Shown: piece after piece, positions 31,270 to 42,604 of the stretch
Position numbering within the stretch: position 1 is the first letter of the stretch
Layout of the letters: the number at the start of each line of letters is the position of its first letter
From: Haloarchaeobius sp. FL176
GTDB taxonomy: Archaea; Halobacteriota; Halobacteria; Halobacteriales; Natrialbaceae
Direction of reading: 5' to 3'
Length of the DNA stretch: 64,000 nucleotides
Assembly (NCBI RefSeq): GCF_024609245.1
Contig: NZ_JANJYH010000002.1
Span: forward strand, 434,001 to 498,000
Translations under genes and position numbers: made by a program
Notes under the pieces: generated by a model
What the model was told of the DNA's origin: nothing
Seen by the model: the letters and a program-made list of their open reading frames with translations, nothing else
The model's database searches: none

Positions 31270-32895
31270 ATGCCGCCGGATGCACCCCGTCCAGTTCCCG
31301 GTTCGGCTCCCATCCGGGCGGACGACCGTTATCGCCCCCTCCGCGACCCACAGGTTATCGTCCTCGTACTCATCGTGCTGGGGACGTTCGTGGTCATGAT
31401 CGGCGGACTCGGGACCGGCCCGCCGTTCGGCGACGACAACAGCTCGGACGGGCCGGTGTTCCCGGTCTTCGACTACGACGGCGAGCAACAGCCCGAACCC
31501 GAGGAGGTCAGCCTGTCGGCGAACCGGACCGTCGTCGACCCCGACGGCTCCATCGAGTTCACTGTCCGCGCGGGCGACAAACCCGTTGCGAACGCCACCC
31601 TGCGGGTCGCCGGCCAGTCCGTGGAGACCGACCGGAACGGCACCGCGACCCTCCGCCTGGACACGCCCGGTGACTACACCGCACGCATCGTCGAGCCCGA
31701 CGGTGACAACGCCACCGTGGCCCGCCTGCCACTCCGAGTCCGGCGGTTCAGCGTCTCGCTGTCGGCGTCCGCGTCAGCGACGACCGTCGTCACCGACGAG
31801 GCGGTGCGGGTCGCGGTGACCCGGGCCGACACCGGTGAGGCGGTGACCGGCCGGGTCGTCGTGGCGGACGGACGGACCGTCCAGACGAACGAGTCGGGAG
31901 TGGCGTCGCTCTCCTTCGATACCGCGGGCGGCTACGAGCTACGGGTCGAGAAAGAGCGGACGGAGACGGAGCGGTTCGAGTCGGTCCGCATCCCGGTCTC
32001 GGTCGAGCGCCGGGCCGTCGCGCTGGACGTGACGCTGTCGTCGGAGCGGACGCGGGTCGACGGGACGGTGACGGCGACAGTCACCCGGGCGGACACGGGC
32101 GAGCCGGTGAACGCCTCGCTGACGGTCGCCAACGAGAGCGTCTGGACCGGTCCGGAGGGGGAAGTCCCGGTCGAACTGGACGCCAGTGGCACGTACGACG
32201 TGACGGCCTCCGCGCCACAGACGGACGCCGTCAGGTTCACCGACGGCGCGACGAGCCTGCGGGTGCGACCGCGGCTGGTCGGGCTCGACCTCGCAGCGAG
32301 TCGCACGATGGTCCCGGCAGGCGAGCGCGTGACGTTCACCGTCACCCGTGCGACGACGGGCGAGCCAGTCGTGGGCACCGTCGAGCTGTTCGGAACGCCG
32401 TACGTGACCGACGAGGACGGCGAACTACGGGTGGCGTTCCAGGTGCCGGGCGAGGTCACGGCGGTCGCGCGGGCCCCGGAGACGCCCCGTGAACGGTTCC
32501 TCGCGGACCGGGTGAACCTCACCGTCGTCGGGGCAGACTACACTGTGACCGAACTCGACGCGCCCGCGACCGCCGCGCGCAACGGGACGATGACGGTCGC
32601 AGCGACGGTGACGAACGAGGGCAACGCACGGGAGTCGGAGACCGTCACGTATCGAGTCGGTGACACGGTCCTCGCCACGGAGACGGTCGCCCTCGACCCG
32701 AACGAGTCCTCCCGGGTCGAGTTCGTCGTCGAGCGGCTACGTGTGCCACCGGGCGAGTACGTACAGACCGTCGCAGTGGGGAGTAAAACCGTCGAGACCG
32801 GACTCACGGTGACGGCGAACGAGTCGGCCACGTGGCTCCCGTTGGCGTGGAGTACACAGGCGCTGTCGGCCAGTAATCAACGCCCACACATATAA
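31270..32895 (+). CDS. Membrane-anchored surface protein with repeated Ig-like modules
   Basis: The product has 541 residues from the ATG at 31270, about 35 nt after GGCTTAAGT. Residues 28-57 contain one membrane segment (QVIVLVLIVLGTFVVMIGGLG), so the protein is anchored near its N-terminus with the rest outside. About five beta-sandwich modules of 80-90 residues follow. Three share the same core phrase: TRADTGEAVTGRV, TRADTGEPVNASL and TRATTGEPVVGTV. The last module (MTVAATVTNEGNARESETVTYRVG) is CARDB-like. Several NxS/T sites could be glycosylated. Function is likely structural or adhesive; no enzyme domain is visible. Its TAA stop lies inside the AT-rich promoter of the next gene. Confidence 0.82.
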   Translation: MPPDAPRPVPGSAPIRADDRYRPLRDPQVIVLVLIVLGTFVVMIGGLGTGPPFGDDNSSDGPVFPVFDYDGEQQPEPEEVSLSANRTVVDPDGSIEFTVRAGDKPVANATLRVAGQSVETDRNGTATLRLDTPGDYTARIVEPDGDNATVARLPLRVRRFSVSLSASASATTVVTDEAVRVAVTRADTGEAVTGRVVVADGRTVQTNESGVASLSFDTAGGYELRVEKERTETERFESVRIPVSVERRAVALDVTLSSERTRVDGTVTATVTRADTGEPVNASLTVANESVWTGPEGEVPVELDASGTYDVTASAPQTDAVRFTDGATSLRVRPRLVGLDLAASRTMVPAGERVTFTVTRATTGEPVVGTVELFGTPYVTDEDGELRVAFQVPGEVTAVARAPETPRERFLADRVNLTVVGADYTVTELDAPATAARNGTMTVAATVTNEGNARESETVTYRVGDTVLATETVALDPNESSRVEFVVERLRVPPGEYVQTVAVGSKTVETGLTVTANESATWLPLAWSTQALSASNQRPHI

Positions 32896-32953
32896 AAGAA
32901 CGAAACAGTTTCTGCTGGTTATAAGTCTCTGCGTCCGGTAGCACCGGCCGACG

Positions 32954-33187
32954 ATGACGGGCCAGTCCCTCCTCGGACGCCTCCCCGAGCGCCCCATCGA
33001 TACCGTCGCCCGGTCGGTCCCCCGGTCCGTGCGCATGGTCGGCTTCTGGAGTGCCATCTCTCTCCCGGTCGTGAACCTCGGCCTCCTCGTTTGGGGGCTC
33101 GACAGCACACCGAAGACGGCCGCGTTCCTCCTGTTGCTCGTCTGGAACGCGCTCGCGCTGGTCGTCGGGAAACGGTACGACCCCTGA
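32954..33187 (+). CDS. Small two-helix membrane protein
   Basis: The 77-residue product starts at an ATG about 30 nt after an AT-rich element (GGTTATAAGTC, 32918-32928). After a basic N-terminal segment (PERPIDTVARSVPRSVRM) come two hydrophobic helices (FWSAISLPVVNLGLLVWGL and AAFLLLLVWNALALVVG). It ends RYDP. I do not recognise the family. It is convergent with the EamA transporter. Confidence 0.65.
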   Translation: MTGQSLLGRLPERPIDTVARSVPRSVRMVGFWSAISLPVVNLGLLVWGLDSTPKTAAFLLLLVWNALALVVGKRYDP

Positions 33188-33195
33188 GACGGCAG

Positions 33196-34113
33196 TCAGC
33201 TCGATTGCAACAGCTCGACCTCCCGCGCGACGGCCCGCCGTTTCACCACGACGAAGCCTACGAAGATGACCAGGAAGCCGACGACGGTGGCGGGCGTGAG
33301 GGCCTCGCCGAGCACCAGCCAGCCCGACAGCGCGGCGAACACCGGGGCGACGTACGAGACCATGTTGATCTCGACGGGACCGAGGCGGTCGAGCAGGTCG
33401 AAGTAGACGAGGAACCCGACCGCGCTGGCGGCGACCGCGAGGTACGCGAGGGCGAGGAGGGCGGTGGCGTTCCACTCGACCATCGCGAACGACTCCGAGG
33501 GCATCGCGACGCTGACGGCGTGCATCAGGCCCGCCCCGAGCAGCATCGACCACGCCTCCATCGTCTCTATCCGGAGGTCGCCGTTGACACGGCGGGTGAG
33601 GACGCTGCCGAGCGCGAACGCCGCGGCGGCACCGAAGACGAGCGACTTCGAGACGACGGCGTCGGTCAGCAGGCGCTCGGGGTCGGGGTTCATCAGCACT
33701 ACGACGCCGACGAGCGCGAGGCCCATCCCGAGCCACGTCGTGGCGGTCACGGGCTCCTCGGGCAGGAGCAGCCGGGCGAACGCGGTCGTCAGCACCGGCG
33801 AGAGCGCGACGAGCACGGCCGCCGCCGCGCTGCTCACGGGACCGGTCTCCCCGACGAACAGCAGCGCGTGGTAGGCCGCGATCATGAACACGCCGCCGAT
33901 GACGACCTCCGTCCAGCCCGCCCGCGTCGTCGGGTACCAGTCGTCGACGGCGACGACGGCGTAGCCGAGCATCAGGACGCCCGCGATGTCGTAGCGCAGT
34001 GCGGCGAACAGCACTGGTGGGATGAACTCGACGCCGGCCTTGATGGCCATGAACGCGCTCCCCCAGACTGCCGCGAGGAAGAGGAACAGCGTGACGTTGC
34101 GATACCGGGACAC
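33196..34113 (-). CDS. EamA (DMT) family transporter
   Basis: The 305-residue protein with a GTG start has ten hydrophobic segments in two homologous halves, each an EamA repeat. Landmarks are LFLAAVWGSAFMAIKAGVEF at the N-terminus, YHALLFVGETGPVSSAAAAVLVALSPVLT at the end of repeat one, and VEINMVSYVAPVFAALSGWLVLGEAL in repeat two. The group exports amino acids, metabolites or drugs; the substrate cannot be read from sequence. It is divergent from the RNase H gene. Confidence 0.92.
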   Translation of the reverse strand: MSRYRNVTLFLFLAAVWGSAFMAIKAGVEFIPPVLFAALRYDIAGVLMLGYAVVAVDDWYPTTRAGWTEVVIGGVFMIAAYHALLFVGETGPVSSAAAAVLVALSPVLTTAFARLLLPEEPVTATTWLGMGLALVGVVVLMNPDPERLLTDAVVSKSLVFGAAAAFALGSVLTRRVNGDLRIETMEAWSMLLGAGLMHAVSVAMPSESFAMVEWNATALLALAYLAVAASAVGFLVYFDLLDRLGPVEINMVSYVAPVFAALSGWLVLGEALTPATVVGFLVIFVGFVVVKRRAVAREVELLQSS

Positions 34114-34235
34114 GTCACGTGTGAGAGTGTCGGTGGTAACAGTGCTTTCCCCTCCGGGGAATTCGGCCTCAATCCATGTGTGATACTCACTGTCACAGCC
34201 GTTCGATTTATATGACCTAACACGTTACTGCAACC

Positions 34236-34871
34236 ATGGCCGCCCACGGCCGACCCGCCTTGCGGGACCTGTTCGACGAGTCGCCGACGCCGCACATCGC
34301 CCACCCGCCCGAAACGCATCACCGAGACTTCTACGTCGCCACAGACGGTTCGTACAGGACGGACCGTGCCGGCGGGCTGGGTGCTGTCATCGAGACGCGG
34401 GACGGCACGCGTGTCGCCCGGGTCGCGTCGTCCGACTCGCCGCCGGACAACAACGTCGCGGAGTACCGCGCGCTCCACCTGGGGCTCGACGTGCTCGCCG
34501 CCCGCGCGCCACCGACAGCCCGCGTCGGTATCCTGGTCGACCACGACGACCTCGCCGCGAACGTCAACAACGCGTTGCTCGCCGCCCGCCACCCGAACTG
34601 GGAGCCGACGAGACGCTTCGACGTCCCCGAGGCCAGCGTCAACCACTGGCGGGGCATCCGGGCGCGTCTCTCCGGCTTCGGCGAGGCGCGTGCCGCACGC
34701 ATCAACTCCGACCAGAACCCGGCGCATCCGCTGGCCAACGAACCGTCACGGTACGCACACGTCAACCGCGAACCCGACCGGTGTGTGCTGCCGGAGCCGG
34801 TCGAACCGTCGCGAACGACCGGCCCGCAGTACCCGCCGCCGTCCCGGGCGGACCGCAACGCCTCGGACTAG
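34236..34871 (+). CDS. rnhA: Ribonuclease H (archaeal type I-like)
   Basis: The product has 211 residues with a leaderless start, behind GATTTATATG at 34205-34214. The RNase H fold begins at FYVATDGSYRTDRAGGLGAVIE (first catalytic Asp near residue 36). The second acidic residue is in NNVAEYRALHLGLDVL, and the third is in GILVDHDDLAANVNN. The last 60 residues form a proline- and arginine-containing tail without clear fold. It would cut RNA in RNA-DNA hybrids; the Halobacterium enzyme of this type is characterised. The stop codon overlaps the stop of the convergent lipoprotein gene by 3-4 nt within CTAG. Confidence 0.85.
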   Translation: MAAHGRPALRDLFDESPTPHIAHPPETHHRDFYVATDGSYRTDRAGGLGAVIETRDGTRVARVASSDSPPDNNVAEYRALHLGLDVLAARAPPTARVGILVDHDDLAANVNNALLAARHPNWEPTRRFDVPEASVNHWRGIRARLSGFGEARAARINSDQNPAHPLANEPSRYAHVNREPDRCVLPEPVEPSRTTGPQYPPPSRADRNASD

Positions 34872-35332
34872 AGCAGGCGTCGTTCGACCAGCTTGACCGT
34901 GCGTCGGTCGACGATCTCGAGGACGACGCGCTCCCCGGCGTAGACCGGCCGCTCGACCAGGAGGGAGTCGTCGACGCTCAGGTCGAACAGGTAGTTCGTC
35001 CCCTCGGTGAGCAGCCCCGAGAGGTAGGCCCGCTCGCCGTACTCCAGTTCTCTCGTTCGTTCGTGTACCGTGCGCAGACTCTCGTACTCCTTGAGCTGGA
35101 ACTTCGCATCGATGGTCCCCGAAGCGGTCGAGAGTATCTCCAGTTCCGCTGCCGGCGGCGTTCCCGACGTGCCGTCGCCGGCGGTCGCGTCCGTCGCTAC
35201 CGGGTCGTCAACCGTGAACGTCGAGTCGTCGTCCCTGCCGTCGTCGCCACTCGACGAACGGGGGAACGCGAGGCCGGCACAGCCAGCGGCGGCGACCGAC
35301 CCGGCGACCGCGAGGAACTGACGACGCTCCAT
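34868..35332 (-). CDS. Tat-type lipoprotein of unknown function
   Basis: I start it at the ATG at 35332 (MERRQFLAVAGSVAAAGCAG), which gives 154 residues and a Tat lipoprotein signal with the twin arginine at 3-4 and lipobox cysteine at 18; a longer frame to 35404 would bury this signal. A disordered Ser/Asp/Thr-rich linker precedes a single beta-rich domain of about 95 residues (AELEILSTASGTIDAKFQLKE, then GERVVLEIVDRRTVKLVE). There is no known catalytic motif. It may be a surface-anchored binding protein. Confidence 0.78.
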   Translation of the reverse strand: MERRQFLAVAGSVAAAGCAGLAFPRSSSGDDGRDDDSTFTVDDPVATDATAGDGTSGTPPAAELEILSTASGTIDAKFQLKEYESLRTVHERTRELEYGERAYLSGLLTEGTNYLFDLSVDDSLLVERPVYAGERVVLEIVDRRTVKLVERRLL

Positions 35333-35479
35333 ACCGAAGAGTACGCTCGGAAACGCAAAAGTCCAGAGAAAAGACAAACGGTTCTTTGAGATATCACGCG
35401 ACATCTATCATCTGTCACTCTCCCGGTCGGTGGGTGCGACTGCGATTACTCCCTCGTAACCGCCGCCCTCGCGATGTGA

Positions 35480-35639
35480 CACATCCACGACGACACGCCC
35501 GTCGACGACACGACCGACTGGTCGCCGAACCCGATACACCACACCGCGGCCGGCACCGTCGTCGTCACCGCGGCGCTGATCGCCAGGAGCGTCCTGCTCG
35601 ACGCTCGTAAGCGCTGGGCGAAAAAGTGGTTGCGGCGAC
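35480..35639 (+). pseudogene. Possible decayed coding fragment
   Basis: After an in-frame TGA at 35477-35479 a frame reads HIHDDTPVDDTTDWSPNP followed by a hydrophobic helix-like TAAGTVVVTAALIARSVLL and a basic end. The acidic-then-hydrophobic pattern is halophile-like, yet no ATG, GTG or TTG opens the frame. It could be the tail of a lost small membrane protein, or chance. The rest of 35333-35479 shows nothing beyond the promoter of the lipoprotein. Confidence 0.25.
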
Positions 35640-37904
<2,265 letters not shown>

Positions 37905-38055
37905 ACGAAACCCACCACCGGGTACGACTAAAAGCTAATCGAACCAACGCTTCGACAGTCGTCGAACTCAGCGGGCCGCGAGGGGCCCTCCGAAGCGTTC
38001 TCACGGCGCTGGAAGGACCGTGCGCTTGATATGGTCGTGACCCCGAGCAACGAGC

Positions 38056-38565
38056 ATGAACTGGCTCGACCGACGCAACGTCGCCATCCTGAGTACGGTG
38101 ACGACGGTGCTGACGTTCCTGCTCATCCTACTCGGCGTGTACACAGCCGCGACGGGGACGGGACTGACCTGCGAGGGAGGGTGGCCGCTCTGTGGCGGCC
38201 CGCTGTTCGGCCTGCTCCCGCCGAACGTCGCGTCGTACCCCGAGTGGATCCACCGGTTCGTCGCCTCGATCACCGGCTTCTTCATCCTCGGCACCGCCTA
38301 CGGTGCGTGGAGGGCGTTCGACAGCCGGCGTATCCACGCCGCGGTCGCCATCGCCATCGCCGTCCTGCCGGTCCAGGTCCTGCTCGGCCGCCAGACGGTC
38401 GTCACCTACACCGCGGGCGTCCAGACGCTGCACCACGGTGCGGCGATGATCATCTTCGCCGGCCTCGTCGGCGCGACGGCGTGGATGTTCGAGCGCAGCA
38501 CGGACGAAGAGACGACGGCCACGGCGGAGCGCGAGAGCACGACGCGGGCCGTCGACGCGGACTGA
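38056..38565 (+). CDS. ctaA: Half-size heme A synthase (COX15/CtaA family)
   Basis: The 169-residue product has four membrane segments and so equals one half of a normal eight-helix CtaA. The heme-ligand histidines lie in YPEWIHRFVASITG and TLHHGAAM. Between the first helices is the cysteine pair CEGGWPLCGG, as in archaeal and Bacillus-type enzymes. Half-size CtaA is known from archaea and works as an oligomer. It oxidises heme O to heme A for a terminal oxidase. It is monocistronic and divergent from maeB. Confidence 0.88.
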   Translation: MNWLDRRNVAILSTVTTVLTFLLILLGVYTAATGTGLTCEGGWPLCGGPLFGLLPPNVASYPEWIHRFVASITGFFILGTAYGAWRAFDSRRIHAAVAIAIAVLPVQVLLGRQTVVTYTAGVQTLHHGAAMIIFAGLVGATAWMFERSTDEETTATAERESTTRAVDAD

Positions 38566-38602
38566 CCGCATAGTTTTCACGCTCGGCGTCGAACACGCCG
38601 GC

Positions 38603-38827
38603 ATGCTCACCGCTGGAACCAGTTCCATCTTCGACTGGGGCGACGACTACTTCATCAAGGAGTACCGCAACGCTGCGGTCTACGGCGACCGCGACGGCGA
38701 GGACCTCCTCCACGAGGGCGAAGTCCGGGTGCTCGCCAACGGCTGGGTCGAACTGCCGACTGGTCGGCTCATCTCGCCCGACGCAGTCCACCACGTCGAC
38801 CCGCAACCGATGCAATCGGAGGAGTGA
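38603..38827 (+). CDS. Small haloarchaeal hypothetical
   Basis: The 74-residue acidic protein is beta-rich (YFIKEYRNAAVYGDRDGEDLL, then EVRVLANGWVELPTGRLISPDAVHHVD). It starts 37 nt after ctaA and may be co-transcribed. No signal peptide or cysteine is present. The look is of a small SH3-like barrel, but I recognise no named family. The gene-free 38828-38962 stretch carries the promoter of the next operon. Confidence 0.65.
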   Translation: MLTAGTSSIFDWGDDYFIKEYRNAAVYGDRDGEDLLHEGEVRVLANGWVELPTGRLISPDAVHHVDPQPMQSEE

Positions 38828-38930
38828 TGTCGTACCTCCGGGGTAGAGCACTGGCGACCCGGGACCGACCGTCGGATACCGACTGACCTGGAGCCAGGCA
38901 CCCTGTAAAGTATCACTGTCTCAGCTAACG

Positions 38931-38940
38931 GTTTTATAAC
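38931..38940 (+). promoter_or_regulatory. TATA element of the amino-acid ABC operon
   Basis: GTTTTATAAC is centred about 27 nt before the ATG at 38963, so the transcript is probably leaderless. Confidence 0.6.
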
Positions 38941-38962
38941 CAAGGCGCTGTACGGACGTGGT

Positions 38963-39775
38963 ATGGATAGACGAAGCTATCTCAAGGCAAGTGGTGCGAC
39001 GTTTGCGGCGATGGGTGTTGCTGGGTGTCTCGATTCGTTCACCGGCGGCGATGGTGAGACGATCACCATCGGGTCGGACATCCCCTACCGTCCTTTCGAG
39101 TACAATACCGAAGCGGGTGACCTCGTCGGGTTCGACGTCGAGATAGCGGAGGCGGTGTTCGCCGAGGAACTCGACTACGAGTACGAGTTCCAGTCGACCT
39201 CGTTCGACAGCATCATCGGGTCCCTCAACAACGGGAACTTCCGTGTCATCATGAGCGCCATGACGATCAACGAGGAACGCGCGGAGCAAGTCGACTTCTC
39301 GGACCCGTACTTCACCGCGTACCAGACGGCGGTCATCCTCTCGGGCAGCGACATCACCTCGAAGGAGGACCTCCGAGGGGTCGACGTCGGCGTCCAGAAG
39401 GGAACGACCGGCGAGACCGCTGCTGAAGCGATCCGGGAGGAGTTCGATGGCGAGCTCAACATCCAGAGCTTCGACCAGATCACCGGCGCGTTCGACGCCC
39501 TGCTGAACAATCAGGTCGTCGCCGTCATCAACGACAACACGGTCAACGCCGAGTTCGCGAACCAGAACGACGAGGTCCAGTTCCTCGAAGGAGAGGGCGA
39601 AGCCGCCGATATGGGGGAGAACGCGCCGCCGTATCTCACTCTCACGGTCGAGGAGTACGGCATCGCCTTCCGACAGGGCGACGACGAGTTCCGTCAGGAG
39701 GTCAACGAGGGTCTCGCAGCGATCCGCGAGTCGGGGCGCTACGACGAGATTTACGCCGAATACTTCGAGGGCTGA
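38963..39775 (+). CDS. Polar amino-acid ABC transporter substrate-binding lipoprotein
   Basis: The 270-residue protein has a Tat lipoprotein signal (MDRRSYLKASGATF, lipobox VAGC with the cysteine near residue 23). The mature part is a family 3 solute-binding protein: ITIGSDIPYRPFEYNTEAG, LVGFDVEIAEAVF, FRVIMSAMTINEERAEQVDFSDPYF and the hinge GVQKGTTGETAAE. It would deliver a polar amino acid, perhaps Gln, Arg or His; the exact ligand is not predictable. First gene of a three-gene operon. Confidence 0.93.
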   Translation: MDRRSYLKASGATFAAMGVAGCLDSFTGGDGETITIGSDIPYRPFEYNTEAGDLVGFDVEIAEAVFAEELDYEYEFQSTSFDSIIGSLNNGNFRVIMSAMTINEERAEQVDFSDPYFTAYQTAVILSGSDITSKEDLRGVDVGVQKGTTGETAAEAIREEFDGELNIQSFDQITGAFDALLNNQVVAVINDNTVNAEFANQNDEVQFLEGEGEAADMGENAPPYLTLTVEEYGIAFRQGDDEFRQEVNEGLAAIRESGRYDEIYAEYFEG

Positions 39776-39790
39776 CCACCCCCCTGTACC

Positions 39791-40669
39791 ATGTCGGATG
39801 CTCTCTCCGAACGCGAAGAACCGACCGGTGCGAGCAGCGGCCTGCTCGCCAACGACAACCTCGTTCGACGAATCGGCGAGGTGGTCGCCGGGCTGTTTCT
39901 CGCGGTGGTCCTCGGTGTGCTCGGCTGGACCGTCTTCTCGGAAGTGGACCCGGACCTGCTCCAGACGATCTTCCCGCGGTTCGTGACCGCGTACCTGCTG
40001 GTCATCCGTATCGTCATCGTCTCCAGCATCCTCTCCGTGTCGGCGGGTATCATCGTCGGGCTCGCACGTATCTCGTCGTCACCACTGACGAGTAACGTCG
40101 CCCGGGGATACATCGAGTTCTTCCGTGGCACGCCGCTGCTGTTCCAGCTGTTCCTCATCTACTTCGGGATTCCGAGCCTCTGGGGGACCGGCCAGTTCCC
40201 GATTAGCGACTGGGAGATCCCCGCCGCGGTTATCGGACTGACGCTCAACCACGCGGCGTACGTGGGTGAGGCGATGCGTGGCGGCATCAACGCGGTCCCC
40301 GACGGACAGATGGAGGCGGCCCGCTCCATCGGGATGTCCCGGGTCCAGGCGATGCGCGAGGTCATCCTGCCTCAGGCCTGGCGGAACGCCCTCGCCGCGA
40401 TCGGTAACGACCAGATCATTCTGGTCAAGGACACCTCGCTCCTCACGCTCATCTCGGTGCCAGAGATCATGCAGGTGTTCCGGAGCGTCAACTCCGCGAC
40501 GTTCGACCCGTGGACGCCCCTCGTCTGGGTCTGCCTGTTCTACCTGGCGGTGACCCTGCCGATGAGTAAACTCGTCGGGGTCCTCGAAGCCCGGGCGGAC
40601 TGGGGGAGCGACCGGAAATCGCTCGCCAAACGTCTCGGGAGCCGAATGCCCGGCGGTGGTACGTCGTGA
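39791..40669 (+). CDS. Polar amino-acid ABC transporter permease (HisM/GlnP type)
   Basis: The 292-residue membrane protein begins 15 nt after the binding-protein gene. The HEQRO/HisM-type region starts after one N-terminal helix: GYIEFFRGTPLLFQLFLIYF is the family motif, followed by ALNHAAYVGEAMRG-like sequence and the EAA loop EAARSIGMSRVQAMREVILPQAW. The acidic, disordered first 35 residues are typical of halophiles. It forms the channel with itself and couples to the ATPase at 40666. Confidence 0.94.
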   Translation: MSDALSEREEPTGASSGLLANDNLVRRIGEVVAGLFLAVVLGVLGWTVFSEVDPDLLQTIFPRFVTAYLLVIRIVIVSSILSVSAGIIVGLARISSSPLTSNVARGYIEFFRGTPLLFQLFLIYFGIPSLWGTGQFPISDWEIPAAVIGLTLNHAAYVGEAMRGGINAVPDGQMEAARSIGMSRVQAMREVILPQAWRNALAAIGNDQIILVKDTSLLTLISVPEIMQVFRSVNSATFDPWTPLVWVCLFYLAVTLPMSKLVGVLEARADWGSDRKSLAKRLGSRMPGGGTS

Positions 40670-41406
40670 GCAAACCGAAGCCGCTCGTCGAGTTCGTCGA
40701 CGTGAACAAGTGGTTCGGCCAGAATCACGTCCTCAAGGACGTCTCGTTCTCGGTCGACGAGCGCGAGGTCGTCGTCATCATCGGTCCGTCCGGGTCCGGG
40801 AAGTCGACGCTCCTCCGCTGTACGAACCGCCTCGAAGAGGTACAGAAGGGCGAGATACACCTCGACGGTATCCCAATCACCGACGAGGACGTGAACATCA
40901 ACCACCTCCGCCAGCGCATCGGGATGGTGTTCCAGAGCTTCAACCTCTTTCCCCACCTGACCGCGCTGGAGAACGTGGCGGCAGGGCCGACCAAGGTCAA
41001 GGGCGTCGACGAGACGGAGGCATACGAGCACGCTCAGGAGCTCCTGAACCGGGTCGGTCTCGGGGACCAGGGGGACTCCCATCCGAACGAACTCTCGGGC
41101 GGACAGCAACAACGGGTCGCAATCGCCCGGGCGCTCGCGATGGAGCCGCAGGTGATGTTGTTCGACGAGGTCACCAGTGCGCTCGACCCCGAGCTCGTCG
41201 GCGAGGTGCTCGACGTGATGGGCGACCTCGCCAACGAGGGGATGACGATGCTCGTCGTGACCCACGAGATGGGGTTCGCCCAGGAGGTCGGTGACCGGAT
41301 CGTTCTGATGTCCGAGGGCGAGGTCGCGGAAGTGACCGAGTCCGACCAGTTCTTCGAGCAGCCCCGGACGGAGCGTGGTGAGCGGTTTCTCTCGCGCCTG
41401 CTCTGA
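40666..41406 (+). CDS. Polar amino-acid ABC transporter ATP-binding protein (GlnQ type)
   Basis: The 246-residue ATPase has Walker A GPSGSGKSTLLRC, Q loop GMVFQSFNLFPHLTALENV, signature [17 protein letters not shown], Walker B QVMLFDEVTSALDPELV and switch His VVTHEMGFAQEV, the classic GlnQ/HisP pattern. It starts with GTG overlapping the permease stop (GTGA), so the two are translationally coupled. Confidence 0.96.
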   Translation: MSKPKPLVEFVDVNKWFGQNHVLKDVSFSVDEREVVVIIGPSGSGKSTLLRCTNRLEEVQKGEIHLDGIPITDEDVNINHLRQRIGMVFQSFNLFPHLTALENVAAGPTKVKGVDETEAYEHAQELLNRVGLGDQGDSHPNELSGGQQQRVAIARALAMEPQVMLFDEVTSALDPELVGEVLDVMGDLANEGMTMLVVTHEMGFAQEVGDRIVLMSEGEVAEVTESDQFFEQPRTERGERFLSRLL

Positions 41407-41473
41407 CCTGGTTGTCACCGGGCGTACACGCCCCCGTCATCTTTTAGCACGCTCGGCCCCGAGTCCCCACCCG

Positions 41474-42424
41474 ATGACCGACGTGTCCCCCACCCGCACG
41501 GGCGGCCTCACTCCGGGCCAGCGCGAGCGGTTCGAGCGGCTCAGGCGGACACGGAGTCTCGCGGAACTGGCCGACGTGACCGCAGCCCCCGACGAGCATG
41601 CGGCCTACCTCGCGGCCAAACGCGAGTGGCGCGCGCTCCAGGAGCGCCGGCTCGACCCGACAACCGGGCCCGGCGTCCCGGGGACGACCGTCCGGGTCGG
41701 CGACCGCGAGTTCCACGTCCACGGCATCACCCACGCCGACACCGACGCCGAGCGGTCGTTCCTCCGCGAACACGTCGCCGAGTTCCTCGATTCCGGCGCG
41801 TCGGTGTACTGCGAGCAGGGCATCTGGCGGATGTACTTCCCGGACTTCGACCGTGCCTGCGAGATGGACGACTACCGCTGGGCGATGCAGCGCTGTCGCG
41901 ACCTCGACGTCGACTCGCACCTCGCGGACCTGCCCGGCAACTTCGAGGGGCTCTTAGAGGACGTGGACTCGCTCACCAGCGAGCTGCAGGACGCCGTCTT
42001 CTCGCTCGTCGAGGACGGCAACGGCGTCTACGGCACCACGTTGGAGCGCGCCCTCGGCGACCTCGCCTCGGACTTCCTCACCAGCCACGAGGGCCTGGCG
42101 ACCGGCGACGACTACGAGTCGTTCAAACTCACGAAGCGCGCCGCCGCCGACCCCTCCCACCTCGTCCACCTCCAGTACTACTACCGGACGACGTTTCTCC
42201 CCCAGCCCCTCGAACGCGAGTGGCTCCGGCGACACGACCCAGAACTGGAACTACTGACTCACGCCCGTAACGAGCGCATGGCCGACTACGGGATGTCCCA
42301 CACCGGCCCCGGGGACACGGTCCACCTCGTCGTCGGCGCAGCCCACCAGCCCGGCATCGAGTACTACCTCGACCGGTTCGACGCGGGCGACCGGACGCTT
42401 GTGGACTTCGAGTTGACGGAGTGA
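41474..42424 (+). CDS. TraB/TIKI-like family protein
   Basis: The 316-residue protein starts at the ATG at 41474; a longer frame overlaps the ABC ATPase and is rejected. Three spaced motifs point to the TraB/PrgY/TIKI fold: HVHGITHADTDAERSFL near residue 78, THARNERMADYGM near 260 (family pattern RNxxMA) and VHLVVGAAHQPGIEYYLDRF near 285 (family pattern VGxxHxxGI). TIKI members are proposed metalloproteases and PrgY blocks a peptide pheromone; archaeal members are poorly known. There is no signal peptide or membrane segment. The assignment is by motif memory and should be treated as likely. Confidence 0.68.
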   Translation: MTDVSPTRTGGLTPGQRERFERLRRTRSLAELADVTAAPDEHAAYLAAKREWRALQERRLDPTTGPGVPGTTVRVGDREFHVHGITHADTDAERSFLREHVAEFLDSGASVYCEQGIWRMYFPDFDRACEMDDYRWAMQRCRDLDVDSHLADLPGNFEGLLEDVDSLTSELQDAVFSLVEDGNGVYGTTLERALGDLASDFLTSHEGLATGDDYESFKLTKRAAADPSHLVHLQYYYRTTFLPQPLEREWLRRHDPELELLTHARNERMADYGMSHTGPGDTVHLVVGAAHQPGIEYYLDRFDAGDRTLVDFELTE

Positions 42425-42604
42425 AGCCGTACCGGGCTGTGGGCTGGTCTCCCTCTCCGAGTGTTCGGCCGTCGTGCCCTGCTCACCCCGGCACGCGCTG
42501 GCGTAACGCGAGTGGTGCATGGAACACGCTGGTCCACCACGGCGCCGCCACCGTTTCACGACGAGACCCCAAGAACTAATATCTCGTCAACCGCCGTCGC
42601 TAGA

